NCBI GenBank assembly: GCA_035695825.1
Contig: DASRRH010000032.1
Coordinates: 1-64,000, forward strand
DNA: 64,000 bases
Direction: 5' to 3'
Origin: JAKEFM01 sp035695825
GTDB lineage: Bacteria; Planctomycetota; UBA1135; JAKEFM01
In this document: positions 25,425 to 32,120 of the stretch, piece after piece
Position numbering within the stretch: position 1 is the first letter of the stretch
How the letters are laid out: each line of letters begins with the position of its first letter
The notes under the pieces: model-generated
What the model was told of the DNA's origin: nothing
Databases searched by the model: none
What the model saw: the letters and a program-made list of their open reading frames with translations, nothing else
Position numbers and translations under genes: made by a program

Positions 25425-26651
25425 ATGGTCAAGGAGTCGAGCCCGTTCACGCCGGGCGTTCCGGTCCCGTTCGACTTCTTCGTCGGGCGGAAGGCGGAGA
25501 TCGAGCGCCTCCTGCGATCGGCGCGCGAGGTCGCGCAGGGGCACCAGCGCAGCGTCTTCCTCGCCGGGGAGCGCGGGATCGGGAAGTCCTCCCTCGCCTC
25601 CTTCGTCCGCTTCCTCGCGGCGAGGGACGAGGGGCTGCTCGGCGTCCACGTCCTCCTCGGCGGCGTGTCCGACCTCGGGGAGATGGTCCGCCGCGTCCTC
25701 GAGCGCCTCATCAACGAGAGCCGGGGGCAGTCGTGGTACGCCGGGATCACCGACCTCTTCGGGAAACGGATCCGCGAGGTCGGCCTCTTCGGGGTGTCCC
25801 TGACGTTCGAGAGCCCCTCGACGGAGCTCGACGAGATCGTCCGCGCCTTCGTCCCGACGTTGCGGAAGATCCTCGAGAAGGTGCGCGGAGAGCGGCGGGG
25901 GCTCTTCCTCGCCCTCGACGACGTGAACGGCCTCGCCGACCGCCCCGACTTCACGAACTGGCTGAAGAGCATCGTCGACGAGATGGCGGTCTCGGGAGAG
26001 CCCTTCCCCGTCCTGCTCCTCCTCATCGCCATGGAGGAGCGGCGGGAGGCGCTCATCCAGATCCACCCCTCCGTCGCCCGGATCTTCGACGTCGTCGACA
26101 TCCGGACGCTCTCCCCCGAGGAGAGCGCGGAGTTCTTCCGCCGCACGTTCGACCGGGCGGGGGTTCGGGTGGAGCCGGCCGCCCTCCAGGTCCTCGTGCA
26201 GGCGGGCGGCGGCTTCCCGGCCCTTCTGCACGAGCTCGGGGACGCCGTCTTCTGGCTCGACAAGGACGACCTCGTCACGGAGCAGGACGCCTACGCGGGG
26301 GTCCTCGAGGCGGCCGACCGGATCGGGAGGAAGTACGTCCAGCCCAAGGTGATCCGCGAGATCCACAGCCGCCGGTACCGCGCGATCCTCCTCAAGATGG
26401 CCTCCGCGGGCCTCGTCACCTCGATCCGGAGGCGGGATCTCGCGGCGAGGCTGACCGACGAGGAGAACCAGGTGCTCGACAACTTCCTCGGGAGGATGCG
26501 CAAGCTCGGCGTGCTCCTCCCGGACCGCGACGGGGAGCCGGGTTCGTACCGTTTCGCGAACCAGCTCCTCGAGATCTACCTCTGGATGGAGGGGCAGCGC
26601 ACGCGTGCGCCGCGCCTGGAGACGTCGACCTCCCCGGGCAGGGGCAAGTAG
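25425..26651 (+). CDS. AAA/STAND-like ATPase with C-terminal winged-helix region
   Basis: A 408-residue P-loop ATPase. The Walker A motif is G48ERGIGKS55, preceded by FVGRKAEIERLLRSA, the box that opens Orc1/Cdc6-like and STAND ATPases; Walker B is GLFLALDDVNGL near residue 165, and a sensor-like LLLLIAMEE follows. The C-terminal 110 residues (YRAILLKMASAGLVTSIRRRDLAARL, then MRKLGVLLPD) look like a winged-helix DNA- or protein-binding domain. Stand-alone ATPases of this kind are found in defence, plasmid and regulatory contexts; nothing here fixes which. It precedes the M42 remnant by 66 nt on the same strand. Confidence 0.8.
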   Translation: MVKESSPFTPGVPVPFDFFVGRKAEIERLLRSAREVAQGHQRSVFLAGERGIGKSSLASFVRFLAARDEGLLGVHVLLGGVSDLGEMVRRVLERLINESRGQSWYAGITDLFGKRIREVGLFGVSLTFESPSTELDEIVRAFVPTLRKILEKVRGERRGLFLALDDVNGLADRPDFTNWLKSIVDEMAVSGEPFPVLLLLIAMEERREALIQIHPSVARIFDVVDIRTLSPEESAEFFRRTFDRAGVRVEPAALQVLVQAGGGFPALLHELGDAVFWLDKDDLVTEQDAYAGVLEAADRIGRKYVQPKVIREIHSRRYRAILLKMASAGLVTSIRRRDLAARLTDEENQVLDNFLGRMRKLGVLLPDRDGEPGSYRFANQLLEIYLWMEGQRTRAPRLETSTSPGRGK

Positions 26652-26717
26652 CGGACGCGGGACCCGGCGGAGCCGGACCGGCCGGACGGCCCACGAGAGG
26701 AGCCCGGCAGCCACGAG

Positions 26718-27074
26718 ATGGGGAGGAAGGTCAGGACGGTCGCCGGCTTCTCCGTCGCCCGGCTCGCCACGGCGCTGCCCGCCGCGTGCGCGGGGCCGGC
26801 TTTCGCGCAGCCCCCCGACGAGCTCGAGACCTGGCTCCAGGAGCTCTCCGAGGCGCCGGGGCCTTCGGGGTTCGAGGAGGACGCCGGGCCGATCCATCGC
26901 CACGGCCTCGGGGTTCCGACGCTCGACCTCGCCATCCCCCAGCGCTCCTACCACGCCGCGAACGGCGTGATCCACCGCGACGACGTCGAGGCGGCGATCC
27001 GGCTCGCCGCGGCGATCGCGGAGCGGATGGACCGCGCGGCCCTGGAGCGGATCCTCCCCCCGCTTCCGAAGTGA
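26718..27074 (+). pseudogene. M42 aminopeptidase remnant, middle deleted in frame
   Basis: A 118-residue open frame that joins the N-terminal signature of M42 (glutamyl/leucyl) aminopeptidases, LQELSEAPGPSGFEE, directly to their C-terminal end, DAGPIHRHGLGVPTLDLAIP and RSYHAANGVIHRDDVEAAIRL. Full M42 proteins have about 340 residues; about 220, with nearly all zinc ligands and the catalytic Glu, are missing, so no activity is expected. The join is around residue 54. The first 33 residues resemble an exported signal (ACAGPAFAQ), odd for a cytosolic family. Its stop overlaps the GTG of CoA-transferase subunit B, so it may still serve as a translated leader for that gene. Confidence 0.75.
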
Positions 27075-27826
27075 GCGGGGCCTCGACCGCCGAGCGGATG
27101 ATCGTCCGCGCCGCGCGGGAGCTGCGCGACGGCGAGGTCGTCTTCGTCGGGATCGGCCTCCCGAACCTCGCCTGCAACCTCGCGCGGCTCACCCACGCCC
27201 CGAACCTCGTCCTGATCTACGAGTCGGGGGCCGTCGGCGCCGTCCCCGAGCGCCTCCCCGTCTCGATCGGGGACCCCGCCCTCGCGGCCGGATGCACGGC
27301 GATCCTCTCGATGGCGGACACCTTCCACCGGATCCTCCAGGGGGGACGGATTGACGTCGGATTCCTCGGCGGAGCGCAGGTCGACCGGTTCGGGAACCTC
27401 AACACCACGGTGATCGGCGCGTACGCGCGCCCGAAGGTCCGCCTCCCCGGGAGCGGCGGGGCCTGCGAGATCGCGATCCACAGCAAGCGCGTCGTCGTCG
27501 TCGGCCTGCAGAAGGCGCGCTCGTTCCCCGAGCGCGTCGACTTCAAGACGAGCCCCGGGCACGGCGCCGGGGATCGAGGGACCCGCGAACTTCCGGGCGC
27601 GGGGCCGCAGGTCGCGATCACCGACCTCGGTGTCTACGACTTCGCGACGAGCAACCACGAGATGCGGCTCGTCTCCCTCCACCCGGGCGTCCCGCTCGAG
27701 CAGGTGCGCGAGAACATCGGCTGGGAGGTCGCCGTCGCCGATCCGCTCGCCGTCACCCCGCCGCCGACGGAGGAGGAGCTCGCCGTGATCCGGGCGCTCG
27801 ACCCGGACCGCCTCCACCTCGGCTGA
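27071..27826 (+). CDS. CoA-transferase subunit B (glutaconate CoA-transferase GctB family)
   Basis: A 251-residue beta subunit of a family I CoA-transferase. The catalytic glutamate should be E51 in IYESGAVGAVPE, matching the ESG motif of GctB; VGIGLPNLACNLAR, FLGGAQVDRFGNLNTTVIG and PGSGGACEIAIHSKRV are further family signatures. It is the natural partner of subunit A at 22479-23390, but five other coding units lie between them. GTG 27071 overlaps the stop of the M42 remnant (GTGA). Together the two subunits should transfer CoA to a carboxylic acid made by the aminotransferase/ALDH pathway. Confidence 0.88.
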   Translation: MSGASTAERMIVRAARELRDGEVVFVGIGLPNLACNLARLTHAPNLVLIYESGAVGAVPERLPVSIGDPALAAGCTAILSMADTFHRILQGGRIDVGFLGGAQVDRFGNLNTTVIGAYARPKVRLPGSGGACEIAIHSKRVVVVGLQKARSFPERVDFKTSPGHGAGDRGTRELPGAGPQVAITDLGVYDFATSNHEMRLVSLHPGVPLEQVRENIGWEVAVADPLAVTPPPTEEELAVIRALDPDRLHLG

Positions 27827-27850
27827 ATCGGGTCCCCCGGCGCGCGCGGG

Positions 27851-29005
27851 CTATTCGGGGATCAACAGGCGACCCGAATCCCAGTCAAACTCGCGCGGGA
27901 CGTCGTCGTTGCCGTATCCGAAGGCCTCGTACACGCGAGCCACGAGGCGGACCGCGCATTTGTCGGGTTCCTCCAGGATCTCGCGACATCGGAGCTCCAG
28001 CGGGTCTTCCCGCACGAAATCAACGGAGTCCTCGAAGCGGGAGGCATCCCCGATCCGGTAGATCAGGGATTGGGGAGATCCCGGTCGCAGGGTCCACCCG
28101 CGGAGTCCGAAGATCGCGAGATCGCCCGCCACCTCGGTCTCCGGGGGGACCTTCACTCTCTTGTAGATCGCGGCCGCGAGTCGGAATAGGGAGACGGGCA
28201 GCTCGAGGAGCACGTAGGGCCAGATCTCGCGCTCCGATCCCTTCCAGTGGAGGTTCTCGACCGGCGTCCGGAAGGAAAGACCTCCGTCCCGGAGGATCTC
28301 CGTGTGTCGGGAGCTCCCTTCCCCGTGGACGAGCCGATCCGGCTTGCGCGTCGGGGTCCGGGAGGGATAGGCGAAGTTCCAACCCATGGGACGGTTCCCC
28401 GACCGGCGAGGATCCTTCAGGAGCTCCTCGATCCAGGTCTCGCGAAGGGGGACTTGAATGGGGACGAGAGGCTGGATGCGGACCCAGAACAGACCCGTCC
28501 TCTGTTTCTGCAGCGCCGTCTTCTCCTCGTGGAGAGTCCGGATCGCTCGGCTCTCGTCGTCGGAGGAGGATTCGGCTCGGAGGATCTCCTCCCGCGACAT
28601 CGGTCGGACACGGTCCCCGACGCGTACGAGAAAGTGCCATCCCCCTCCCTTCAGAAACGCGTACGGCCTGCGGTCCTTCCGCGGGTTCGCCTCGACGACG
28701 AGAAGGGCGTTCCCCGCCTCGTCCGAGTGGAGAGTCACGCCGACCTCGTCCTCCAGGGGAGAAGGGGCAATGGAGTCGACGAGGTGGTCGCGCAGGCGTC
28801 GCTGCTCGCGCTCCGGTTCGCGGATCCCTTGGACGGCAACCGCGCGCCCGTCGCGCTCCTCGATTCCGATCCACACCTCTCCTCCCCGTGCGTTCAGAAG
28901 CGCCACGACCTCCCGGGAAATCGAGGCGAGATCTTGGAGGGCCTCCCGCCCTTTGAACTCGAGACGCATGCCTTCCGGTTTTCCGAGGGGAATCGTTCGA
29001 CTCAC
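27851..29005 (-). CDS. AlbA_2 (Schlafen AlbA-type, DNA-binding) domain protein
   Basis: A 384-residue protein. Residues 10-130 form an AlbA_2 domain: GMRLEFKGREA, ISREVVALLNARGGEVWIGIEER, ALLVVEANPRKDRRPYAF and FLVRVGDRVRPMSREEIL, the layout found in Schlafen-group proteins, where it binds or cleaves nucleic acid. Residues 150-384 have no recognised domain; they are strand-rich with several tryptophans and end in DWDSGRLLIPE. GTG 29005 overlaps the stop of the upstream ATPase (GTGA), so the two are made together, ATPase first. Its codon use is a little less GC-extreme than that of the flanking housekeeping genes. A two-gene ATPase/AlbA_2 module is a candidate defence or genome-maintenance unit; this is inference. 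Confidence 0.8.
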   Translation of the reverse strand: MSRTIPLGKPEGMRLEFKGREALQDLASISREVVALLNARGGEVWIGIEERDGRAVAVQGIREPEREQRRLRDHLVDSIAPSPLEDEVGVTLHSDEAGNALLVVEANPRKDRRPYAFLKGGGWHFLVRVGDRVRPMSREEILRAESSSDDESRAIRTLHEEKTALQKQRTGLFWVRIQPLVPIQVPLRETWIEELLKDPRRSGNRPMGWNFAYPSRTPTRKPDRLVHGEGSSRHTEILRDGGLSFRTPVENLHWKGSEREIWPYVLLELPVSLFRLAAAIYKRVKVPPETEVAGDLAIFGLRGWTLRPGSPQSLIYRIGDASRFEDSVDFVREDPLELRCREILEEPDKCAVRLVARVYEAFGYGNDDVPREFDWDSGRLLIPE

Positions 29006-30369
29006 GTCGACTTCCTCGTGAGGAGCACGGACGTGTCCAAGAGGAGGCGCTGCAACGGAACCAGTCGGACGTTCCCTCGGGTCTCCTCGATGGTGCCGCC
29101 GTAGACGAGGAGGAGGACGCCGGCGCCCAGTCTCTGGCCGGCCCGGCGGAGTCGCTCAAGCTTCCGCTCCTCGGGACCGGGGCTGCTCGTGACCTCGATG
29201 GCGATGGTCTCGTCGTGGGTGTCGAGCACGAAGTCGGCCTCGAGGTCTTCCTCCGCGCGGAAGTAGCCCAGCTCCCCGCCCATCGCCCGCGCCGCGTCCC
29301 GCAGGTGTCGAAAGACGGCCGCCTCGAAGACCCGGCCGCGGACGCCCTCCTCTGCGTGGATCGGAGCGAAGGAAACGATGAGGCCGTGGTCCGCGGCGTA
29401 GATTCTCGGTTTCGAACGCAGGCGCGCGGTCGCGCGCGGAACGCGGCGGGGCAGCTCGACGAGCAGGAGCGTCTCCTTGAGGCGCTCCGTCCACCGCCGC
29501 ACGGATCGTGGGTCCGCTCCTCCCAGGTCCCGCGCCCGCACGACCGCGTCGAACAAGCCGCCCGAGTCCTGCACGAGGTAGACGAACAGATCCTTCACCC
29601 TCGGGATGTCGACGTCGGCGAGGAGAAGGTCCTTGCCGATCGCCTTCTCCGCGACCGCGCTCCGGATCCTCCTGCGGACCTCGTCGAACGCTTCGCTGCC
29701 GGCATGTTCCGGGAATCCACCCACGGCGAGGTAACGGTCGAGGGGGTTCACCAATCGGAGAAGAGTCTCCTCCTCTCGCTCGCCGTCTCGGCCGAGGAGC
29801 CGCAGGTACTCGCGGAAGGAGAGCCCCTCCATGACGTGGTCGTCCCAGCGGCCAAGTCCCGATTCCACCGATCGTTCGCGGAGGCGACTCGCCGCGGAGT
29901 CCGTCACGGCGAATCGGTCGCGCGTCCGCTCGACGGCCTGCTTCAACCAGGACGCCCATTGGATCGACCGACCGATCTCGTCCAGGAGGAAGACGTGCGG
30001 ACGATCGGTCCTCGCCCCGACCGGGCGGGCCTCCACGACGTGGCGCGGGCCGATCTCGCTGCGGGTGGGAAGGCGGTCGTCCGAGAAGTCGAAGTAGGTG
30101 ATGTTTCGCGGGGGCCACCCGCTCTGCAGCAGCGCGTCGGCGATCTGCAGCAAGAGAACCGTTTTCCCGACCTGGCGAGGTCCGACGACGACGACGGCGC
30201 GGCGGTCTTCGAGGCGGCCGACTTGGCGGAGGACCTGCTCGTGGAGGTCGCGTCGTCTCGGATAGGCGATCGCCCGACGGGCTCCGGGGTCCGTCCACCA
30301 GGGGTTCTGGTCCTCGAGGATAGGCCTTAGATACGTTCTGATGTCTGTCATTTGCAAGATGACGGACAT
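29002..30369 (-). CDS. AAA_14/DUF4143-type ATPase
   Basis: A P-loop ATPase of up to 455 residues. Walker A is G63PRQVGKT70 and Walker B HVFLLDEIG (near 128), followed by FAVTDSAASRL where relatives have a TGS sensor. The C-terminal DUF4143 part ends in DFVLDTHDETIAIEVTSS, a PD-(D/E)xK-like fold in which the usual EVK lysine is replaced by Thr, so nuclease activity is doubtful. The longest frame starts at ATG 30369, but the predicted promoter -10 (30378-30373) would start transcription near 30366; the second ATG at 30351 (MTDIRTYL) is therefore the likelier start. It overlaps the AlbA_2 gene by GTGA. Proteins of this family are widespread and functionally obscure. Confidence 0.82.
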   Translation of the reverse strand: MSVILQMTDIRTYLRPILEDQNPWWTDPGARRAIAYPRRRDLHEQVLRQVGRLEDRRAVVVVGPRQVGKTVLLLQIADALLQSGWPPRNITYFDFSDDRLPTRSEIGPRHVVEARPVGARTDRPHVFLLDEIGRSIQWASWLKQAVERTRDRFAVTDSAASRLRERSVESGLGRWDDHVMEGLSFREYLRLLGRDGEREEETLLRLVNPLDRYLAVGGFPEHAGSEAFDEVRRRIRSAVAEKAIGKDLLLADVDIPRVKDLFVYLVQDSGGLFDAVVRARDLGGADPRSVRRWTERLKETLLLVELPRRVPRATARLRSKPRIYAADHGLIVSFAPIHAEEGVRGRVFEAAVFRHLRDAARAMGGELGYFRAEEDLEADFVLDTHDETIAIEVTSSPGPEERKLERLRRAGQRLGAGVLLLVYGGTIEETRGNVRLVPLQRLLLDTSVLLTRKST

Positions 30370-30381
30370 CAGAATGTATCT
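30329..30381. repeat. 53-bp imperfect palindrome over the ATPase start
   Basis: Left arm 30329-30351 and right arm 30359-30381 are inverted repeats of 23 nt with 21 matches, around the 7-nt spacer TTGCAAG. It contains the ATPase start codons and its -10 box. Because of the symmetry both strands encode nearly the same peptide (MSVI-x-x-MTDIR-x-YL). It could be an operator bound by the module's own protein or the trace of an inverted duplication. Confidence 0.8.
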
Positions 30382-30439
30382 CGATCAGACGCGGGACTCA
30401 AGGGATCCGTGGTGCAGGACGGCGGCCGAGCGACCGGGG
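30341..30439 (+). pseudogene. mirror-image remnant of an ATPase 5' end
   Basis: Plus-strand codons from ATG 30341 read MSVICKMTDIRMYL, then a divergent stretch with RDPWC where the minus-strand ATPase has QNPWW. The resemblance therefore continues about 60 nt beyond the palindrome arms at protein level, suggesting that a diverged copy of the gene's 5' end once pointed the other way. After about 33 codons no similarity to the ATPase is visible and the frame runs on as antisense to dps. Confidence 0.45.
30373..30401 (-). promoter_or_regulatory. putative promoter of the ATPase/AlbA_2 operon
   Basis: Minus strand TTGAGT (30401-30396), 17 nt spacer, TACATT (30378-30373). The -10 box sits in the right arm of the 53-bp palindrome, so a protein bound to the palindrome would block transcription. 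The expected start near 30366 gives a leader of about 15 nt to ATG 30351. Confidence 0.55.
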
Positions 30440-30546
30440 TCCTCTCTGCCACGGACGGAGCCGCTCGATCGTTCCCGGTCGATCGGCGGGCCCACCCTGT
30501 GTGAGGGGGGTCCGGAGGATGGACCTCTCCGGATCCGCGTGCCGCG

Positions 30547-30568
30547 GGCGGGAGCACTCCCTCCCGCC
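30547..30568 (-). terminator. terminator hairpin after dps
   Basis: Perfect 8-bp stem GGCGGGAG/CTCCCGCC with a 6-nt loop, 21 nt beyond the dps stop on its strand. No T run follows, as for other hairpins in this GC-rich sequence. Confidence 0.55.
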
Positions 30569-30589
30569 GGGAGGGGGCGGCCGAGGGCG

Positions 30590-31066
30590 CTACTTCCCCT
30601 CGAGCGTCGCGCGGAGCATCCACGCCGTCTTCTCGTGGCGCTCCATGAGCCCCGTCAGGAAGTCGGTCGTCCCGGCGTCGCCGAGCTTCGTGCAAGCCTC
30701 GAGGTCGGCGCGGAGGCTCCGCACGACCGCCTCGTGGTCGGCGAGGAGGTTGCCGACCATCCCGCGGGCGTCGGGCGTCTCGCCCGGGCTCTCCTTCAGG
30801 CGCGTCGCGCCGAGGAACTCCTTCAGCGTCCCCGCCGAGGGACCCCCGAGGGAGCGGGCGCGCTCGGCCACCTCGTCGACGATCTCGTCGAGGGCCTCGT
30901 ACTGCGCCTCGAAGAACTTGTGGAGATCGTGGAATTGGTGGCCGACGACGTTCCAGTGGTAGTTCCGGGTCTTCGTGTAGAGGAGGAACTCGTCGGCGAG
31001 GAGGGTGTTCAGGATCCCGACGACGTCGTTGCGCAGGGCATCGGAGAGACCGAGGTTCGGCTTCAT
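30590..31066 (-). CDS. dps: Dps/ferritin-like DNA protection protein
   Basis: A 158-residue four-helix protein that should assemble into a 12-subunit shell, oxidise iron with peroxide and protect DNA in stress. The inter-subunit ferroxidase site is seen in YHWNVVGHQFHDLHKFFEAQYEALDE: H37, H49, E53 and D60, with W39 next to it. Length and helix pattern are normal. The N-terminus is short and has one lysine, so DNA binding through an N-terminal tail is not obvious. ATG 31066 is the only start giving the standard N-terminus. A weak TATGGC box 28 nt upstream could be its -10. It is followed by a hairpin and seems monocistronic. Confidence 0.92.
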   Translation of the reverse strand: MKPNLGLSDALRNDVVGILNTLLADEFLLYTKTRNYHWNVVGHQFHDLHKFFEAQYEALDEIVDEVAERARSLGGPSAGTLKEFLGATRLKESPGETPDARGMVGNLLADHEAVVRSLRADLEACTKLGDAGTTDFLTGLMERHEKTAWMLRATLEGK

Positions 31067-31134
31067 GGAGTTGGCGGCGGGAAGCGCCTGCCATAGCCCG
31101 GAGGCGGGCCGGTCTCCAGAACCTTCCGCCGCCT

Positions 31135-32115
31135 TCAGGGGACCGCGACGACGATCTTGCCGACGGTCGAACGGCTCGTGAGCGCCGCGTGCCCTTCCGG
31201 GAGGCGCTCGAAGGGGAGGCGCACGCCGAGGACGGGCCGGATCTCCCCCTTCCGCCACATCTCCTCGAGGCGCGCGGCGGCGAGGCGAAGCGCCTCGACC
31301 CGCCCCGGCGCCAAGGAGAGGTTGAACCCGCAGAGCGTTCGATTCGAGGAGAGGAGCGTGAAGGGAAGAACGGCGCCGGCGGAGAGGATCTCTCGCGCCG
31401 CGCGGAGGGGGGAGAACCCGCGTCGCGAGAAGGCGCTCGCGAACCCGTAGAGGACGTAGCGGCCCCCGCGGTCGAGCCGGCGCCAGGCCTTCCGGAGGAA
31501 GGAGCCCCCGACCGAGTCGAGGACGACGTCGAGCGCGCCGAACTTCTCGCGGACGACCGCGGGCCAGTCGTCGTACCCGGCGGACGCCTCCGCCCCGAGA
31601 GCGAGCGCCCCCTGCCGCTTCCCCTCGGTCGAGGCGACGGCGAGGACGCGGGCGCGGAGGGACCGCGCGAGCTGGAGGATCGCCGTTCCGACCCCGCCCA
31701 TCGCCGCGTTCACGAGGACGCGTTCGCCGGGGCGGACGCGTCCGGCTTCCCGGAGCGCGTAGTCCGCCGTGAGGAACGCGACGCCGAAGGCCGCCGCCTC
31801 CTCGAACGAGGCCTCGTCCGGGATGGGGAAGACGCGCGAGGAGGCGACGGCGACCCTCTCGGCGTGGCCGCCGAAGAGGGGGATCGCGATGACCCGGCCT
31901 CCTCCCTCGACCTCCCCGGCGACCTCGAGCCCGGGGACGAACGGGGGCCGGGGGGTCTTCGGGTAGACGCCCGCTCGCACGGCGCCGTCGGCGAAATTGA
32001 GGCCGATCGCGCGCACGCGGACGAGGACCTCGTCGGGGCCCGGCACCGGCTCGGGCCATTCCCGGAGACGGAGCCGCTCCGGCCCCCCGAACCGATCCAC
32101 CACCCAAGCGCGCAA
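31135..32115 (-). CDS. MDR-family NADPH:quinone oxidoreductase-like protein (zinc-free)
   Basis: A 326-residue medium-chain dehydrogenase/reductase. The N-terminal GroES-like domain has VRVRAIGLNFADGAVRAGVYP and PGLEVAGEVEG; the Rossmann domain has the NADPH loop NAAMGGVGTAILQLARSLGA-type sequence (NAAMGGVGTAILQLARSL), followed by VLDSVGGSFL. Zinc-binding cysteines of alcohol dehydrogenases are absent, placing it with quinone oxidoreductase/VAT1-like enzymes. TTG 32115 is chosen since it yields the family N-terminus MRAWVVDRFGGPE; it lies 5 nt after the TAG of the NagZ fusion gene, so the two are probably co-transcribed. The substrate is unknown. Confidence 0.85.
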   Translation of the reverse strand: MRAWVVDRFGGPERLRLREWPEPVPGPDEVLVRVRAIGLNFADGAVRAGVYPKTPRPPFVPGLEVAGEVEGGGRVIAIPLFGGHAERVAVASSRVFPIPDEASFEEAAAFGVAFLTADYALREAGRVRPGERVLVNAAMGGVGTAILQLARSLRARVLAVASTEGKRQGALALGAEASAGYDDWPAVVREKFGALDVVLDSVGGSFLRKAWRRLDRGGRYVLYGFASAFSRRGFSPLRAAREILSAGAVLPFTLLSSNRTLCGFNLSLAPGRVEALRLAAARLEEMWRKGEIRPVLGVRLPFERLPEGHAALTSRSTVGKIVVAVP

Positions 32116-32120
32116 GGCGG

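Noticed and set aside
27071..30369. A conjugative or transposon origin for the ATPase/AlbA_2 block.
   Set aside because: No transposase, integrase, tRNA end or target-site duplication was seen; the inverted repeat is at one place only, not at two ends.
30341..31096. Plus-strand frame of 251 codons from the ATPase mirror start.
   Set aside because: Only the first 30 or so codons resemble the ATPase; the rest is antisense to dps, which is clearly real.
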